Source: Pedobacter sp. FW305-3-2-15-E-R2A2 (lineage in GTDB: Bacteria > Bacteroidota > Bacteroidia > Sphingobacteriales > Sphingobacteriaceae). Taken from it: 64,000 bases of DNA. How positions within the stretch are numbered: position 1 is the first letter of the stretch; each line of letters starts with the position of its first letter. A model generated the notes under the pieces. It was not told where the DNA came from, did no database searches, and saw nothing but the letters and a program-made list of their open reading frames with translations. The translations under genes and the position numbers were made by a program. The stretch is from assembly GCF_038446955.1 (NCBI RefSeq), contig NZ_CP151803.1:6696001-6760000 (forward strand). Direction: 5' to 3'. Shown one piece after another: positions 16,600 through 25,540 of the stretch.

Positions 16600-18267
16600 C
16601 TAATCATTATATGGTAGTACAATTTTAAATTCTGTTCCTTTATTCACCCTGCTCTTCACGGTAATCTCGCCCTTCATAAAGTTAACGAGTTCCTTACAGA
16701 AAGCCAAGCCAAGTCCAACGCTTCCATTCTGGTTGTATTGATTCTGGATGCGGAAAAACTTCTTAAAGATATTATTAATTTCGGAGGATGGGATTCCGAT
16801 CCCATGATCCGTAAACCTAAACACCACTCTTCCTTTGATTAAGCGGGCACTGATGTGCAACTTTTTACGCTCCGATGGAGAATATTTATAGGCATTCTCC
16901 GCAAGGTTATCAAAAAGGCTTCCGAGAAGCACAGGATCAGTCACAAAAGTACTGAAACCGCTCACCTCATAGGTAAAGTCAAAATCAGGATGCTTCAGAC
17001 GGTGAGACTCCACGGTACTTTCTATAAAATCTTCTATGTAAATCTCGTCTCTGTTTAATTGAATGGCCTTATTTTCAATCTGGGTGAAGGCCAGCAATTT
17101 ATTCATTAATCCGTTCAGCTTATCCGCTTCTTCATCCAGGATCTTCCCATACAGCTTCAGCTCCCTGTCGGTAAGAACAGTAGCACTTTTTATGTTATTT
17201 CCTGCAATCTTGATGACACTTACGGGCGTCTTAAACTCATGCGTCAGGTTATTCACAAAATCGTATTGCAATTTAAACATCCGTTGATTGATGTTCAGGT
17301 TTCTGTAAATCAGAAAGGCAACCAGCACCACAATCCCATAAAAAACCAGGATTGCTAAGGCAATAGGTAAAAAATAACTGAGGATTTCCTTATCTACAAA
17401 TGATTTGGAGGAGATAAAATAAAGCTTATAATCAGAAAAAGGTCCTGGAAGGGTAATCTCTGTACTGAGATAGGCTTGCGAAGTATCTAAAGGATCATAG
17501 GTCAGGGGTTGTATCTTGATAAACTGATACAGGAGGGGCCTGGAATTAATGATCTTAATCTTATAAGGATCCAGGTGGAAACACATCATGTCCTGCTGGT
17601 ACACTGGCTGCGGATCGAGTACATTCCTCAACATTTTTTTATAAGCCTTCAATTCCTCCATCCTCGGAATATTGAGATAGGTGATCTTATTGGAACGGAC
17701 ATTACTGAAATTGCTGAAAAGTTCATCCTGATCCGGCACTTTAGTGGTATCCAGGCTTTCAATATACGAAGCCAGTTTCAACGCTAATCCGTTAAAATCA
17801 TCTCCTACAATAAAATTCCTGGTATTCTCCCTGGAGAACAACAGCACGGAATCCTGTGGGATCAAACTTCCAAACTGATAAATATTTTTCGGTCCGAAGG
17901 AAAACTTCCCGGTGTTTAATCCGTCGCTTACAGGTGTATTCTTTACCTCGGAATCATAAAACACCACCTTGGAAACAAAGGGATATTCCAGTAATACCGT
18001 ATCCACGAAGCTGGAGGCCGTAGCAGAATCCAGATAACCGTTATAATAAGAGACCTCTGGCAACTTCTTTTGAAAGAAATCATTATATGGTTTAATGCTT
18101 TGCTCCAATACATTGACCTTCTCTGATACAAACTCGTTCTCAATGAATTTTTTGCTGAAATTATAGGCCAGATATAAAGACAGGCAAAACAATACAGACA
18201 TCAATGCGATGAAAGTAAGGATTAAGGAAAAATTCTTACGATAGCCTGTTTTTTTCTCTGAGATCAT
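16600..18267 (-). CDS. Sensor histidine kinase with large extracytoplasmic sensor
   Basis: The 555-residue protein has TM1 at about 15-36, a periplasmic region of about 260 residues that I cannot assign to a named fold, TM2 at about 299-321, then HisKA with His343 in the H-box (LTHEFKTP) and HATPase_c with the N-box DNLAENAYKYS, G1 DHGIGIP and G2 GSVGLGLAF. It starts 11 bp after the S9-like lipoprotein gene and is followed by the response regulator. The tight three-gene arrangement suggests that the lipoprotein and the periplasmic sensor work together. Confidence 0.95.
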   Translation of the reverse strand: MISEKKTGYRKNFSLILTFIALMSVLFCLSLYLAYNFSKKFIENEFVSEKVNVLEQSIKPYNDFFQKKLPEVSYYNGYLDSATASSFVDTVLLEYPFVSKVVFYDSEVKNTPVSDGLNTGKFSFGPKNIYQFGSLIPQDSVLLFSRENTRNFIVGDDFNGLALKLASYIESLDTTKVPDQDELFSNFSNVRSNKITYLNIPRMEELKAYKKMLRNVLDPQPVYQQDMMCFHLDPYKIKIINSRPLLYQFIKIQPLTYDPLDTSQAYLSTEITLPGPFSDYKLYFISSKSFVDKEILSYFLPIALAILVFYGIVVLVAFLIYRNLNINQRMFKLQYDFVNNLTHEFKTPVSVIKIAGNNIKSATVLTDRELKLYGKILDEEADKLNGLMNKLLAFTQIENKAIQLNRDEIYIEDFIESTVESHRLKHPDFDFTYEVSGFSTFVTDPVLLGSLFDNLAENAYKYSPSERKKLHISARLIKGRVVFRFTDHGIGIPSSEINNIFKKFFRIQNQYNQNGSVGLGLAFCKELVNFMKGEITVKSRVNKGTEFKIVLPYND

Positions 18268-18278
18268 GAGATCCGAAT

Positions 18279-20174
18279 TTACCTGTTTTTAAGATTAGTC
18301 TCTAAAAATTGTTCCAGGGTAGTATAGAACTGGTGTCTGCTTTCCTGATTTTTAGCCGGAAATACGATGCCTTCATTTTCCAGATAGGTTACATTCACAT
18401 TTCTCTTTTTAAGATTTTTCACAAATTGCAGGGATTCGCCGGCATTCGTATTCTGATCCTTTACATTCTGACAAATGAATACCGGAATATTGATTCTATC
18501 GGTCTGGAATAAGGGGGAAGATTTTCGCATCTGATCCGCATCCGTTAGTGGATTTCCAACAATACCATAATAGAGCTGAAGGCTGGTTTTAAAATAAGGT
18601 GGAATAGATTTTAAATAGGCAAATAAGTTAATTACGCCAGAGTTAGAGGCAGCACAAGCATAAATACCAGGGCTCAGATAAGAGCAGTTCAAAGCAACAT
18701 TACCACCAAATCCTGTTCCATAGATTCCTATTCTCCTCGGGTCTGCAATCTTTTTTTCAATGAGCCAGTTTACCCCATCGTTGATATCATCCTGGATCTT
18801 CCCACCCCATTGTTTAAATCCGGCAGACATAAAGGTCTTGCCATACCCTGAAGAACCACGGTAATTGATCTGAAATACAGCATATCCTCTGTTGGCCAAA
18901 AACTGAACCTCTGCATTATACCCCCATAAATCCCGGCTTACAGGACCGTCATGCGGCAATACCACAACTGGCAGGCTAACTGCTTTAACATGTAAAGGAA
19001 GGGTGAGATAGCCGTTAATTTTAGTTCCGTCTTTCGATTGAAAGCTAACCGCTTTCATTTCACTCATCTCTCCTTCCCGGATTGCGGAATTAAAATCACT
19101 TAATTTCTGTAGTTTTCTTTTGTCGGCAAAATAGAGGTAATAGGACCCAGGATTTCTGTCGGTAAAGGTCCTGATGACAAATACATTTTCTGCTTTATCA
19201 CGGGATAGAATCTGGGTCTCCGTTTTAGGCAAGAGACGATCCAGGTCATCATAGATAATCTTAATAGAATCGTCAAGATAATGCTTCTCTTTCTTCCAGG
19301 TTTCGTAGGTCAGAAAAGACATCTTTTGTTTCTTCCTCGAATATTGAGCTTCCGTAATATTAAGGGTGTCATTTCCAAAAAGCACTTTCAACTCTTTCCC
19401 TGTATTACAATCCACTTCGACCAATGCACTTTTATCTCTGTTTACACTGGAAATGGCATAAATGATATTAGGACGGTCATGCTTGAAGGCCACAGGTTTA
19501 AAAGTAGTGATGAAATTATTGGTCATGATGGGCTTGAAGACCTGTCCTTCCTGCGCCCGGTATAACATCGTGGTCGTCCCACCATCTGTACTCACGGCCA
19601 GTCTTAATTTCCCTTCCGAGTCTGTTTTCCAATCTGTAATGTTCCCGGGATTTTTAGCTGCCATTTCCATGCTTCCATTTCTTACATTTAGCCGGTAAAC
19701 ATCAAAAACAGTAGAATCTCTCTTATTGGAAGAGACCAGCAAGAACTTATCATCAATCAACTGATCTTCCAAAACCCTCATTTTCCCCTGCTCATTTCTG
19801 CTCAATTGCCTTTCATTTACCCCTTCTTTATTGATGATAAAAATATCTGAACGACGTTTTGCCGCATCAATCTCTTTATAATAGATCAGGTCATTGTTGC
19901 TCACCCAGAAATAAAAAATAACGTTTTTGTCTTTCAGGTGGGTAATTTTCCTCGCCTTTCCGGTAGCAATATCCTCAATGTAAAGATTCAGACCTGAATC
20001 TTCCAGTTTAAGGTAAGAGATATTCAATCCATCAGGAGAGACACGATAAGTAATTTTATCCTGTGATTTAAAAAAATCATCAAGAGGAATAAGGCGTGCC
20101 TCCCCCTCCTTCTGCTGACAGGCAAAAGCAAGAGATATTAAAAACAGGAAAAAGTATCTTTTATATACAATCAT
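18279..20174 (-). CDS. S9 (prolyl oligopeptidase)-like lipoprotein, predicted catalytically dead
   Basis: The 631-residue protein has a lipoprotein signal (FLISLAFAC, Cys19), an N-terminal beta-propeller (about 35-355) and a C-terminal alpha/beta-hydrolase of family S9 (about 375-625; GYLTLPLH, VVVLPHDGP, NYRGSSGYG). The nucleophile elbow, usually GxSxGG, reads GTGFGG: the Ser is Gly488 (codon GGA). The usual EGHGF around the catalytic His reads EGIVF, with Ile603 in place of His. Asp573 (VKDQN) remains. With Ser and His gone, peptidase activity is not expected, while the fold and long frame are intact, which argues for a binding role. It is the first gene of the operon with the kinase and regulator. 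Confidence 0.88.
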   Translation of the reverse strand: MIVYKRYFFLFLISLAFACQQKEGEARLIPLDDFFKSQDKITYRVSPDGLNISYLKLEDSGLNLYIEDIATGKARKITHLKDKNVIFYFWVSNNDLIYYKEIDAAKRRSDIFIINKEGVNERQLSRNEQGKMRVLEDQLIDDKFLLVSSNKRDSTVFDVYRLNVRNGSMEMAAKNPGNITDWKTDSEGKLRLAVSTDGGTTTMLYRAQEGQVFKPIMTNNFITTFKPVAFKHDRPNIIYAISSVNRDKSALVEVDCNTGKELKVLFGNDTLNITEAQYSRKKQKMSFLTYETWKKEKHYLDDSIKIIYDDLDRLLPKTETQILSRDKAENVFVIRTFTDRNPGSYYLYFADKRKLQKLSDFNSAIREGEMSEMKAVSFQSKDGTKINGYLTLPLHVKAVSLPVVVLPHDGPVSRDLWGYNAEVQFLANRGYAVFQINYRGSSGYGKTFMSAGFKQWGGKIQDDINDGVNWLIEKKIADPRRIGIYGTGFGGNVALNCSYLSPGIYACAASNSGVINLFAYLKSIPPYFKTSLQLYYGIVGNPLTDADQMRKSSPLFQTDRINIPVFICQNVKDQNTNAGESLQFVKNLKKRNVNVTYLENEGIVFPAKNQESRHQFYTTLEQFLETNLKNR

Positions 20175-20345
20175 ATTATTTAATAGCCTGCAAAGCTACA
20201 CAACGCTGCCTTTCTAAAAAGGCTATACACCAATATTGTTACTTTTATACTCCTTTATGTCTGGCGTATGATGTTGAATATAATTACTTTTTTGTGGTAT
20301 GGGAATATAAATGAGTAACATTTAAAATACCAGCATGTATTAATC

Positions 20346-20375
20346 TTGTTCACTTAACACATAAATTAACCTTTA
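20346..20375 (+). promoter_or_regulatory. Possible Bacteroidota promoter before the TPR gene
   Basis: TTG at 20346-20348 and TAACCTTTA at 20367-20375, 18 bases apart, resemble the -33 TTTG and -7 TAnnTTTG pattern of this phylum. The last base of the -7 box is off consensus. The rest of the 318-bp gap (20175-20492) is AT-rich and shows only a short GCCTTT/AAAGGC hairpin near 20207-20223. Confidence 0.35.
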
Positions 20376-20492
20376 AATCGTTAATTTTAGGTTCCTGTAC
20401 ACTTTATCCCAATGAAACCATCAGCAGCATAGCCCTTGCAAAAAACAATGGACATGCTTAAGATAGCTTCATAACCGTTGAAAAACAATTAT

Positions 20493-22307
20493 ATGCTGAT
20501 GAAAAAATTAATTTTATTCATTTCCTTTTGCCTCTCTGTTTTGTATTCTTCTGCTCAGGAGAGTGTAGACGATGCACTTGCTTATCAGTATTATCAGCAG
20601 GGACAGTTTCAGGAAGCTTCCATATTACTGGAAAAGCTCTTTAATAAAACAAACAGTGATACGTACTTTGAACTATATTTCACTTCGTTGTTAAAGATTA
20701 AGAAATTTGAGGAAGCAGAGAAACTGGTAAAAAAACTGATCAGACAGCATCCGAAAAAACCAGCATATAGCATCGCCCTTGGTCGTTTTTATCAGGAAAA
20801 AGGACAGATAGATGAAGCCAATAAGCAATACCTTCAAGCCATTAATAACCTTCCTGCCGAAGAGTATAAGATCCGGGAGCTGGCCAATAATTTTTATAAC
20901 TTCCAGGCCTATGACCTGGCCATCACTACCTTTTTACAGGGAAGAAAGCTCATGAATGACACTAAGCCTTTCACCTTTGAGTTGCTGAGTATTTACCGCT
21001 ATAAAAAAGACAAAAACATGCTGATTCAGGAATACCTGAATGCACTTCCTGAAATGCCTCAACTACTTCCCCAGGCAGAAAGCGTATTGTCTACCGTCTT
21101 TGAAGACAATTCCGATTACCAGCTTTTACAGTCTGCATTGCTAAAAAAGATTCAAAAGGAACCACAAACGGAAATCTATACCAAATTATTAATCTGGCAA
21201 TACCTGCAGCAACAGGAATATGAAATGGCCCTGAGGCAACTGATTGCACAGGACAAACGGATTAAAGACGATGGCGCAATTCTTTATCAGGCTGCCAATA
21301 CTTTCCTGAGCAACCAGGCTTATCCGGTAGCCATCAAAGCTTATGAATACCTGCTATTAAAAGGAAAAGAAAATGAATATTATCTACCGGCAAAGGTGGA
21401 GCTCGTCAATGCTAAATACCAATTGGTAATTACTGGAAAGTTTGAGAAAAATTCCATTACGGAACTGGCAGCAGCTTACCAATCCATCCTGGATGAATAT
21501 GGCAAAACGCCGCAAACGGTTTTCGCGTTAAAAAAATGGGTAAATCTGCAGGCTTATTATCTGAACGATCTTGAAAAGGCCGAAAAGGGATTGGAAGAAG
21601 CACTTAAAATCCCTGGTCTTCCCAATGCAGAAACCGGACAGCTAAAGCTTGACCTGGGAGACATCTACATTTTAACACAACAACCCTGGGAAGCCATCCT
21701 GCTCTATGAACAGGTAGCCAAACAATTTGAAAATCAGGCCATCGGAAATGAGGCCAGATACCGCTCGGCAAGACTCTCCTTTTACCAGGGCAACTTTACT
21801 TATGCAAAATCACAGGCAGACATCCTGAAGGCCTCAACGTCACAACTGATTGCCAATGATGCTCTGAATCTGAGCCTTCTGATTTCAGACAATCTTCAAT
21901 CGAGTACAGACAGTAGCGCTTTAAAAATGTATGCCGATGCAGAAATGCTTCAGTTCAGAAATCTTCCGGCGAAAGCCATGGTAAAACTGGACAGTATTCC
22001 CATCGCCTTTCCAAACAATAGTCTGCAGGATGACATCCTGATGGCAAAATCAAAGATCTTCATCAAAAATAATGAAATCAGTCAGGCGATTACTGTGTTG
22101 AAGGAGCTGACGGAGAAGCAACAGACGAGCATATGGGCAGATGACGCTTTGTTTACGCTTGCCGGACTTTATGAGACTAATCTAAAAGACAATGAGCAGG
22201 CAAAGGTATTGTACCAGAAGCTGATCAACGATTATCCAGGCAGCATGTATACCACTGAAGCACGTAAACGTTTTAGGAAACTTCGTGGAGATATTATTGG
22301 TACATAG
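20493..22307 (+). CDS. Tetratricopeptide repeat protein, exported
   Basis: The 604-residue protein has a signal peptide (MLMKKLILFISFCLSVLYSS, cut near AQE) followed almost entirely by TPR-like helical pairs, for example ALAYQYYQQGQFQEASILLEKL, LGRFYQEKGQIDEANKQYLQAI, LKLDLGDIYILTQQPWEAILLYEQVAKQF and LAGLYETNLKDNEQAKVLYQKLINDYP. The last repeats resemble BamD/YbgF-type periplasmic proteins. It is probably a periplasmic scaffold; partners are unknown. The start is one of two ATGs three bases and one codon apart; a TTG further upstream is less likely. DUF4286 begins 16 bp after its stop. Confidence 0.88.
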   Translation: MLMKKLILFISFCLSVLYSSAQESVDDALAYQYYQQGQFQEASILLEKLFNKTNSDTYFELYFTSLLKIKKFEEAEKLVKKLIRQHPKKPAYSIALGRFYQEKGQIDEANKQYLQAINNLPAEEYKIRELANNFYNFQAYDLAITTFLQGRKLMNDTKPFTFELLSIYRYKKDKNMLIQEYLNALPEMPQLLPQAESVLSTVFEDNSDYQLLQSALLKKIQKEPQTEIYTKLLIWQYLQQQEYEMALRQLIAQDKRIKDDGAILYQAANTFLSNQAYPVAIKAYEYLLLKGKENEYYLPAKVELVNAKYQLVITGKFEKNSITELAAAYQSILDEYGKTPQTVFALKKWVNLQAYYLNDLEKAEKGLEEALKIPGLPNAETGQLKLDLGDIYILTQQPWEAILLYEQVAKQFENQAIGNEARYRSARLSFYQGNFTYAKSQADILKASTSQLIANDALNLSLLISDNLQSSTDSSALKMYADAEMLQFRNLPAKAMVKLDSIPIAFPNNSLQDDILMAKSKIFIKNNEISQAITVLKELTEKQQTSIWADDALFTLAGLYETNLKDNEQAKVLYQKLINDYPGSMYTTEARKRFRKLRGDIIGT

Positions 22308-22323
22308 TTCCTATCTTTGCCTC

Positions 22324-22626
22324 ATGTTATTATACAATGTTACTTCAATAATTGAAGATGCCTCTGCCGACCGCTGGTTGCAGTGGATGCAGGAGTCTCA
22401 CATTCCGGCAGTAATGTCCACAGGGAAATTTGTTTCTCAACGTTTACTTAAGGTACTGGATTCTCCAAATGAAGGGGTTACTTACTGTGCTCAATATGTA
22501 GTAGACAATATGGCCGATTACCTGGATTATCAGGCCAATCATGCCCCAGCCCTCCAGGCTGAAACAGCAGCGAACTTTGAAAATCAAGCAGTTTCTTTTC
22601 GCACACTGATGGAATATGTAATCTAA
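22324..22626 (+). CDS. DUF4286 family protein
   Basis: The 100-residue cytoplasmic protein begins MLLYNVTSIIEDASADRWLQWM, the typical DUF4286 opening, and ends SFRTLMEYVI. The fold is probably a ferredoxin-like small domain; no function is known. Upstream in-frame codons belong to the tail region of the TPR gene and are not needed. It sits between the TPR gene (16 bp) and rfbC (8 bp), so the three probably form one transcript. Confidence 0.85.
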   Translation: MLLYNVTSIIEDASADRWLQWMQESHIPAVMSTGKFVSQRLLKVLDSPNEGVTYCAQYVVDNMADYLDYQANHAPALQAETAANFENQAVSFRTLMEYVI

Positions 22627-22634
22627 TCCCTAAT

Positions 22635-23315
22635 ATGAATATAACAAAAACACCCATTGAAGGTCTACTGATCATAGAACCTAAAGTGTGGAAAGACAAC
22701 CGTGGCTATTTTTACGAAAGTTTCAATGCGAAAACACTGGCAGAGGCAGGCATCAATGTCAACTTTGTTCAGGACAATCAATCTTTTTCTCAGAAAGGAG
22801 CCTTACGTGGCTTACATGCTCAAAAAGCCCCTTTTGATCAGGGTAAACTGGTCAGAGTGATCCAGGGGAAAGTGATGGACGTAGTAGTCGATATCAGAAA
22901 AGGATCTCCTACCTATGGCAATCACTACGATATTGAACTTAGCGGAGAGAACCACAGACAGCTTTGGGTTCCACCAGGATTTGTACATGGTTTTCTAACC
23001 CTGGAAGATGAAACCATTTTTACCTATAAAGTAAGCAACTACTACGATAAAGACTCAGAAATCGGGGTGATCTGGAACGATGCGGACCTGAACATTCAAT
23101 GGAATAAAGTTATTTCTGAAAATGAGTTTATTCTTTCTGATAAGGATCAGATACTTCCCGCTTTTAAAGACTTCAACAGTCCTTTTTTATACGTTATAAT
23201 AGTAAATTATTGTTTGATCAAATTGTACAGTTCATCCAGTTTAGGAGAAAGTACAATTTCTATTCTCCTGTTTTTGCTTCTGCCATCAGCTCCGGTATTT
23301 GGCGCCAGAGGCTGA
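22635..23315 (+). CDS. rfbC: dTDP-4-dehydrorhamnose 3,5-epimerase with an abnormal C-terminal tail
   Basis: Residues 1-183 are a full RmlC cupin: GLLIIEPKVWKDNRGYFYESF, FVQDNQSFSQKGALRGLHAQ (catalytic His), VVVDIRKGSPTYG, WVPPGFVHGFLTLED, IGVIWNDADLNIQW (catalytic Asp region) and the usual end KDQILPAFKDFNSPF. It epimerises C3 and C5 of dTDP-4-keto-6-deoxyglucose in dTDP-rhamnose synthesis. The family normally stops near residue 185; here the frame continues 40 residues into antisense of the OmpA gene, after a run of six T (23183-23188). With one T fewer the protein would end SPFYTL at a TAA about 10 bases on. rmlA, B and D are not in the window. Confidence 0.88.
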   Translation: MNITKTPIEGLLIIEPKVWKDNRGYFYESFNAKTLAEAGINVNFVQDNQSFSQKGALRGLHAQKAPFDQGKLVRVIQGKVMDVVVDIRKGSPTYGNHYDIELSGENHRQLWVPPGFVHGFLTLEDETIFTYKVSNYYDKDSEIGVIWNDADLNIQWNKVISENEFILSDKDQILPAFKDFNSPFLYVIIVNYCLIKLYSSSSLGESTISILLFLLLPSAPVFGARG

Positions 23316-24052
23316 AATTCACCTTTACCCGTTGCGGTCATACGTACGCCTTCTACTTTGCTCACCTCTGTCAGGTACCGAACTACTGAAGTCGAACGCA
23401 ATACACTCAGGTCCCAATTGTCTTTAATCTGCCCAAGGTTGGTGATCTTCTGTGAATCTGTATGTCCTTCTACCGCAATATTGATTTCAGGTTGTTCCTT
23501 CAAAACACCTGCTAACTGGGCAAGTGCCAGCTTTCCTTTTTCATCGATAATAATACTACCGGAAGGAAACAACAGCTTATCCATAAGAGATACATATACT
23601 TTTCCATTTTTTATTTCTACGGTCAAACCACTCTTGGTAAAACCCAGTAAGGCTTGCTGTAGCTTTTCCTTCAACTGATTGGTGGCCTCATCCCGCTTAC
23701 GCAATACCTCTTCTACTTCTTTTAATCGTTGCTCCCTCTTTTTAAGGTCCTGGGAAAGCTTACTAATCTCCGTAGAGCTATTATCCTTTAGCTTGGCATA
23801 GTTTCCATCCATTTCAGAATACTTTCCTCTCAGGTCGTTTAAAGTCGCGCTTAAACCTGTCGTGTCCTTTTTCAATCTTGCAATCAGCCCTTCCAGGTAT
23901 TCTCCTTTAAGGTGTGCCTGCTCCAGGCCGGAACTCAGCGAATCCTGTTTAGCCAGTAAAGCTTTATACTTTTTGGGAGACAAAACTACACAGGCACTGA
24001 AAGCGGTTGCCAGTAATCCGGCAAATAAAAATAAAGCGGTTTTTTTCATCAT
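23207..24052 (-). CDS. OmpA-family lipoprotein with coiled coil
   Basis: The 281-residue protein has a lipoprotein-type signal (ending FSAC, about Cys20), a long charged coiled coil (about 28-135), and a C-terminal OmpA/MotB peptidoglycan-binding domain (about 160-275) with INIAVEGHTDSQ, NWDLSVLRSTSVVRYL and GRSKNRRIEIVL. It should tether the outer membrane to peptidoglycan. Its 3' end overlaps the overlong rfbC frame by 109 bp on the opposite strand, which supports a shorter real rfbC. Its start lies 2 bp after the stop of DUF2461. Confidence 0.93.
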   Translation of the reverse strand: MMKKTALFLFAGLLATAFSACVVLSPKKYKALLAKQDSLSSGLEQAHLKGEYLEGLIARLKKDTTGLSATLNDLRGKYSEMDGNYAKLKDNSSTEISKLSQDLKKREQRLKEVEEVLRKRDEATNQLKEKLQQALLGFTKSGLTVEIKNGKVYVSLMDKLLFPSGSIIIDEKGKLALAQLAGVLKEQPEINIAVEGHTDSQKITNLGQIKDNWDLSVLRSTSVVRYLTEVSKVEGVRMTATGKGEFQPLAPNTGADGRSKNRRIEIVLSPKLDELYNLIKQ

Positions 24053-24054
24053 AA

Positions 24055-24717
24055 CTATTGCGCTACGGCATTTCTCAAAAATAATATAAAGGGATAGACA
24101 CTTTCAAAAGCAATTTTCAATTGATCAACGATTCCGGCTTTCAGAAAATCTTCATCTTTCAAAGGATAAACGGCAATAAAGCTTTTCAATTTTAAAAGTT
24201 CTATCTGAGGATGATCGACTTCATATCCTTTAGGGGCGTTTTTCAGTTTATCATCCTGACTCAGTGTAAACGTATTTTTGAAGCTTTTAGCATTGATGAT
24301 GTCCAGAAATTCAGAAGTATTGTAATCAATTTCTTCCCTGATCTTTTTAAGGACCGGAGCTTCGGGCATCCAGAAGCCTGCACCAAAAAAACATTGTCCG
24401 GGCTGGATATGAAGGTAATATCCTGGATCAGGAATTCCTTTTCCCTTCACATTAAAGGAAATTCCGTAATTGTTCTTGTAAGGGTCTTTGTTCTTGCTAA
24501 ACCGTACGTCTCTGTAAATGCGAAGTAAACATTTTTTTGCTGGTGTGTCTATAGAAAATTCGGGGTCCACAGCAGCAAGTTTAGGAATTAGCTGATCCAC
24601 AAAAGCCAATACATCTTCCTTTGCCGTTTCGTATCTGGCTTTATTTTCCGCAAACCATTCGCGGGTATTATTTTGAGCGACGTCGGTTATAAAAACGAGT
24701 GTTTCTGGTTTAATCAT
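24055..24717 (-). CDS. DUF2461 domain-containing protein (TIGR02453 family)
   Basis: The 220-residue soluble protein shows the family hallmarks LVFITDVAQNNTREWFAENKARYE at the N-terminus, IYRDVRFSKNKDPYKNN near 75 and YYLHIQPGQCFFGAGFWMPE near 105. The family is widespread and of unknown reaction. Its ATG overlaps the stop of the DUF983 gene by 4 bp, which indicates translational coupling. Confidence 0.9.
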   Translation of the reverse strand: MIKPETLVFITDVAQNNTREWFAENKARYETAKEDVLAFVDQLIPKLAAVDPEFSIDTPAKKCLLRIYRDVRFSKNKDPYKNNYGISFNVKGKGIPDPGYYLHIQPGQCFFGAGFWMPEAPVLKKIREEIDYNTSEFLDIINAKSFKNTFTLSQDDKLKNAPKGYEVDHPQIELLKLKSFIAVYPLKDEDFLKAGIVDQLKIAFESVYPFILFLRNAVAQ

Positions 24718-25121
24718 GGCTTATCGTAATAGGCGTTATACTTAACTTTTGGTGTTAGCCAATGTAATAAAATCACACGGGAATAGCGATAGTTAAATGG
24801 AGCCAAAATTAAACATCCCGAAAAAATGACGGTGATGTATAACCAAAAAGATTCAAATTCCAGCCAACCTCCTGATAAGATATAAGCGGCAACACCGAGT
24901 GAGATCATCTCTGCACAATTCATCGCATAGCTAACATACATTGCTGCATAAAAATAACCCGGTTCAATCTCAAAGCGAAATGCACAATGACTACAAACTG
25001 TATTTGTGCGCTGCAGGTTAAACCCATAGAGACTTCCGGTAAAGATATCGCCCCTGCGGCATTGTGGGCATTTCCCATGCACAAGTGTATACAACTTAGA
25101 TGTTTTTTGCATATCTATCAA
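24714..25121 (-). CDS. DUF983 domain-containing membrane protein
   Basis: The 135-residue protein has an N-terminal zinc-ribbon-like part with GKCPQCRRGDIF and CSHCAFRFE, followed by two membrane segments (about 55-80 and 88-112) and the family motif EPGYFYAAMYVSYA. The four cysteines in two CxxC pairs probably bind zinc. The first ATG gives MIDMQKTSK; a second lies three codons on. It overlaps the next gene by 4 bp. Function unknown. Confidence 0.9.
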   Translation of the reverse strand: MIDMQKTSKLYTLVHGKCPQCRRGDIFTGSLYGFNLQRTNTVCSHCAFRFEIEPGYFYAAMYVSYAMNCAEMISLGVAAYILSGGWLEFESFWLYITVIFSGCLILAPFNYRYSRVILLHWLTPKVKYNAYYDKP

Positions 25122-25156
25122 AAACCCGCAAAGAAGCAGGAAGGGTGAATTGAAAC

Positions 25157-25417
25157 TTATTCCGAGATATTAAATACCTGGTCTGTATTTTTCTTACGGA
25201 ACTTTACATACCATAAAATCCCCATCCCCGTAATTAACAGATAAGGGATGGCCAGAAGGTAGATAATGCCGGTATTAAGGCCCTTTCCTTGTGTATTTCC
25301 ATTTTTAACACTTTGCTCAGCACTAACAGTACACATGGCGCATTGCGCACTGGCAGATGGCATATTGGAAGTAACCAATACCACCATAAAAAGGAAGACA
25401 AAAGCTATCTTTTTCAT
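25157..25417 (-). CDS. Small exported CxxC membrane protein
   Basis: The 86-residue protein has a signal peptide (ending SASA, about residue 24), then QCAMCTVSAEQ with a CxxC pair right after the cleavage site, one membrane segment (about 50-70) and a short basic tail KFRKKN. It does not match a named family that I know; similar small proteins occur in Bacteroidota. The CxxC on the outer face could bind metal or haem or be redox active. It heads the group with DUF983 and DUF2461. Confidence 0.75.
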   Translation of the reverse strand: MKKIAFVFLFMVVLVTSNMPSASAQCAMCTVSAEQSVKNGNTQGKGLNTGIIYLLAIPYLLITGMGILWYVKFRKKNTDQVFNISE

Positions 25418-25479
25418 CCTGCAAATATAAGGAAAGAAGATTAGAGATCAGCGACTTGGTATTGTAAAAAATATCACAT

Positions 25480-25510
25480 AAAAAAAGCCGGAAAACCTAA
25501 GTCTGCCGGC
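25480..25510 (-). terminator. Terminator of the SusC/SusD operon
   Basis: Read on the minus strand: GCCGG stem, partly paired loop, CCGGC, then seven T. It lies 30 bp after the DUF4302 stop codon. Confidence 0.85.
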
Positions 25511-25540
25511 CTCAATTAAGGGGGGGAGCGCCAAAAAATA

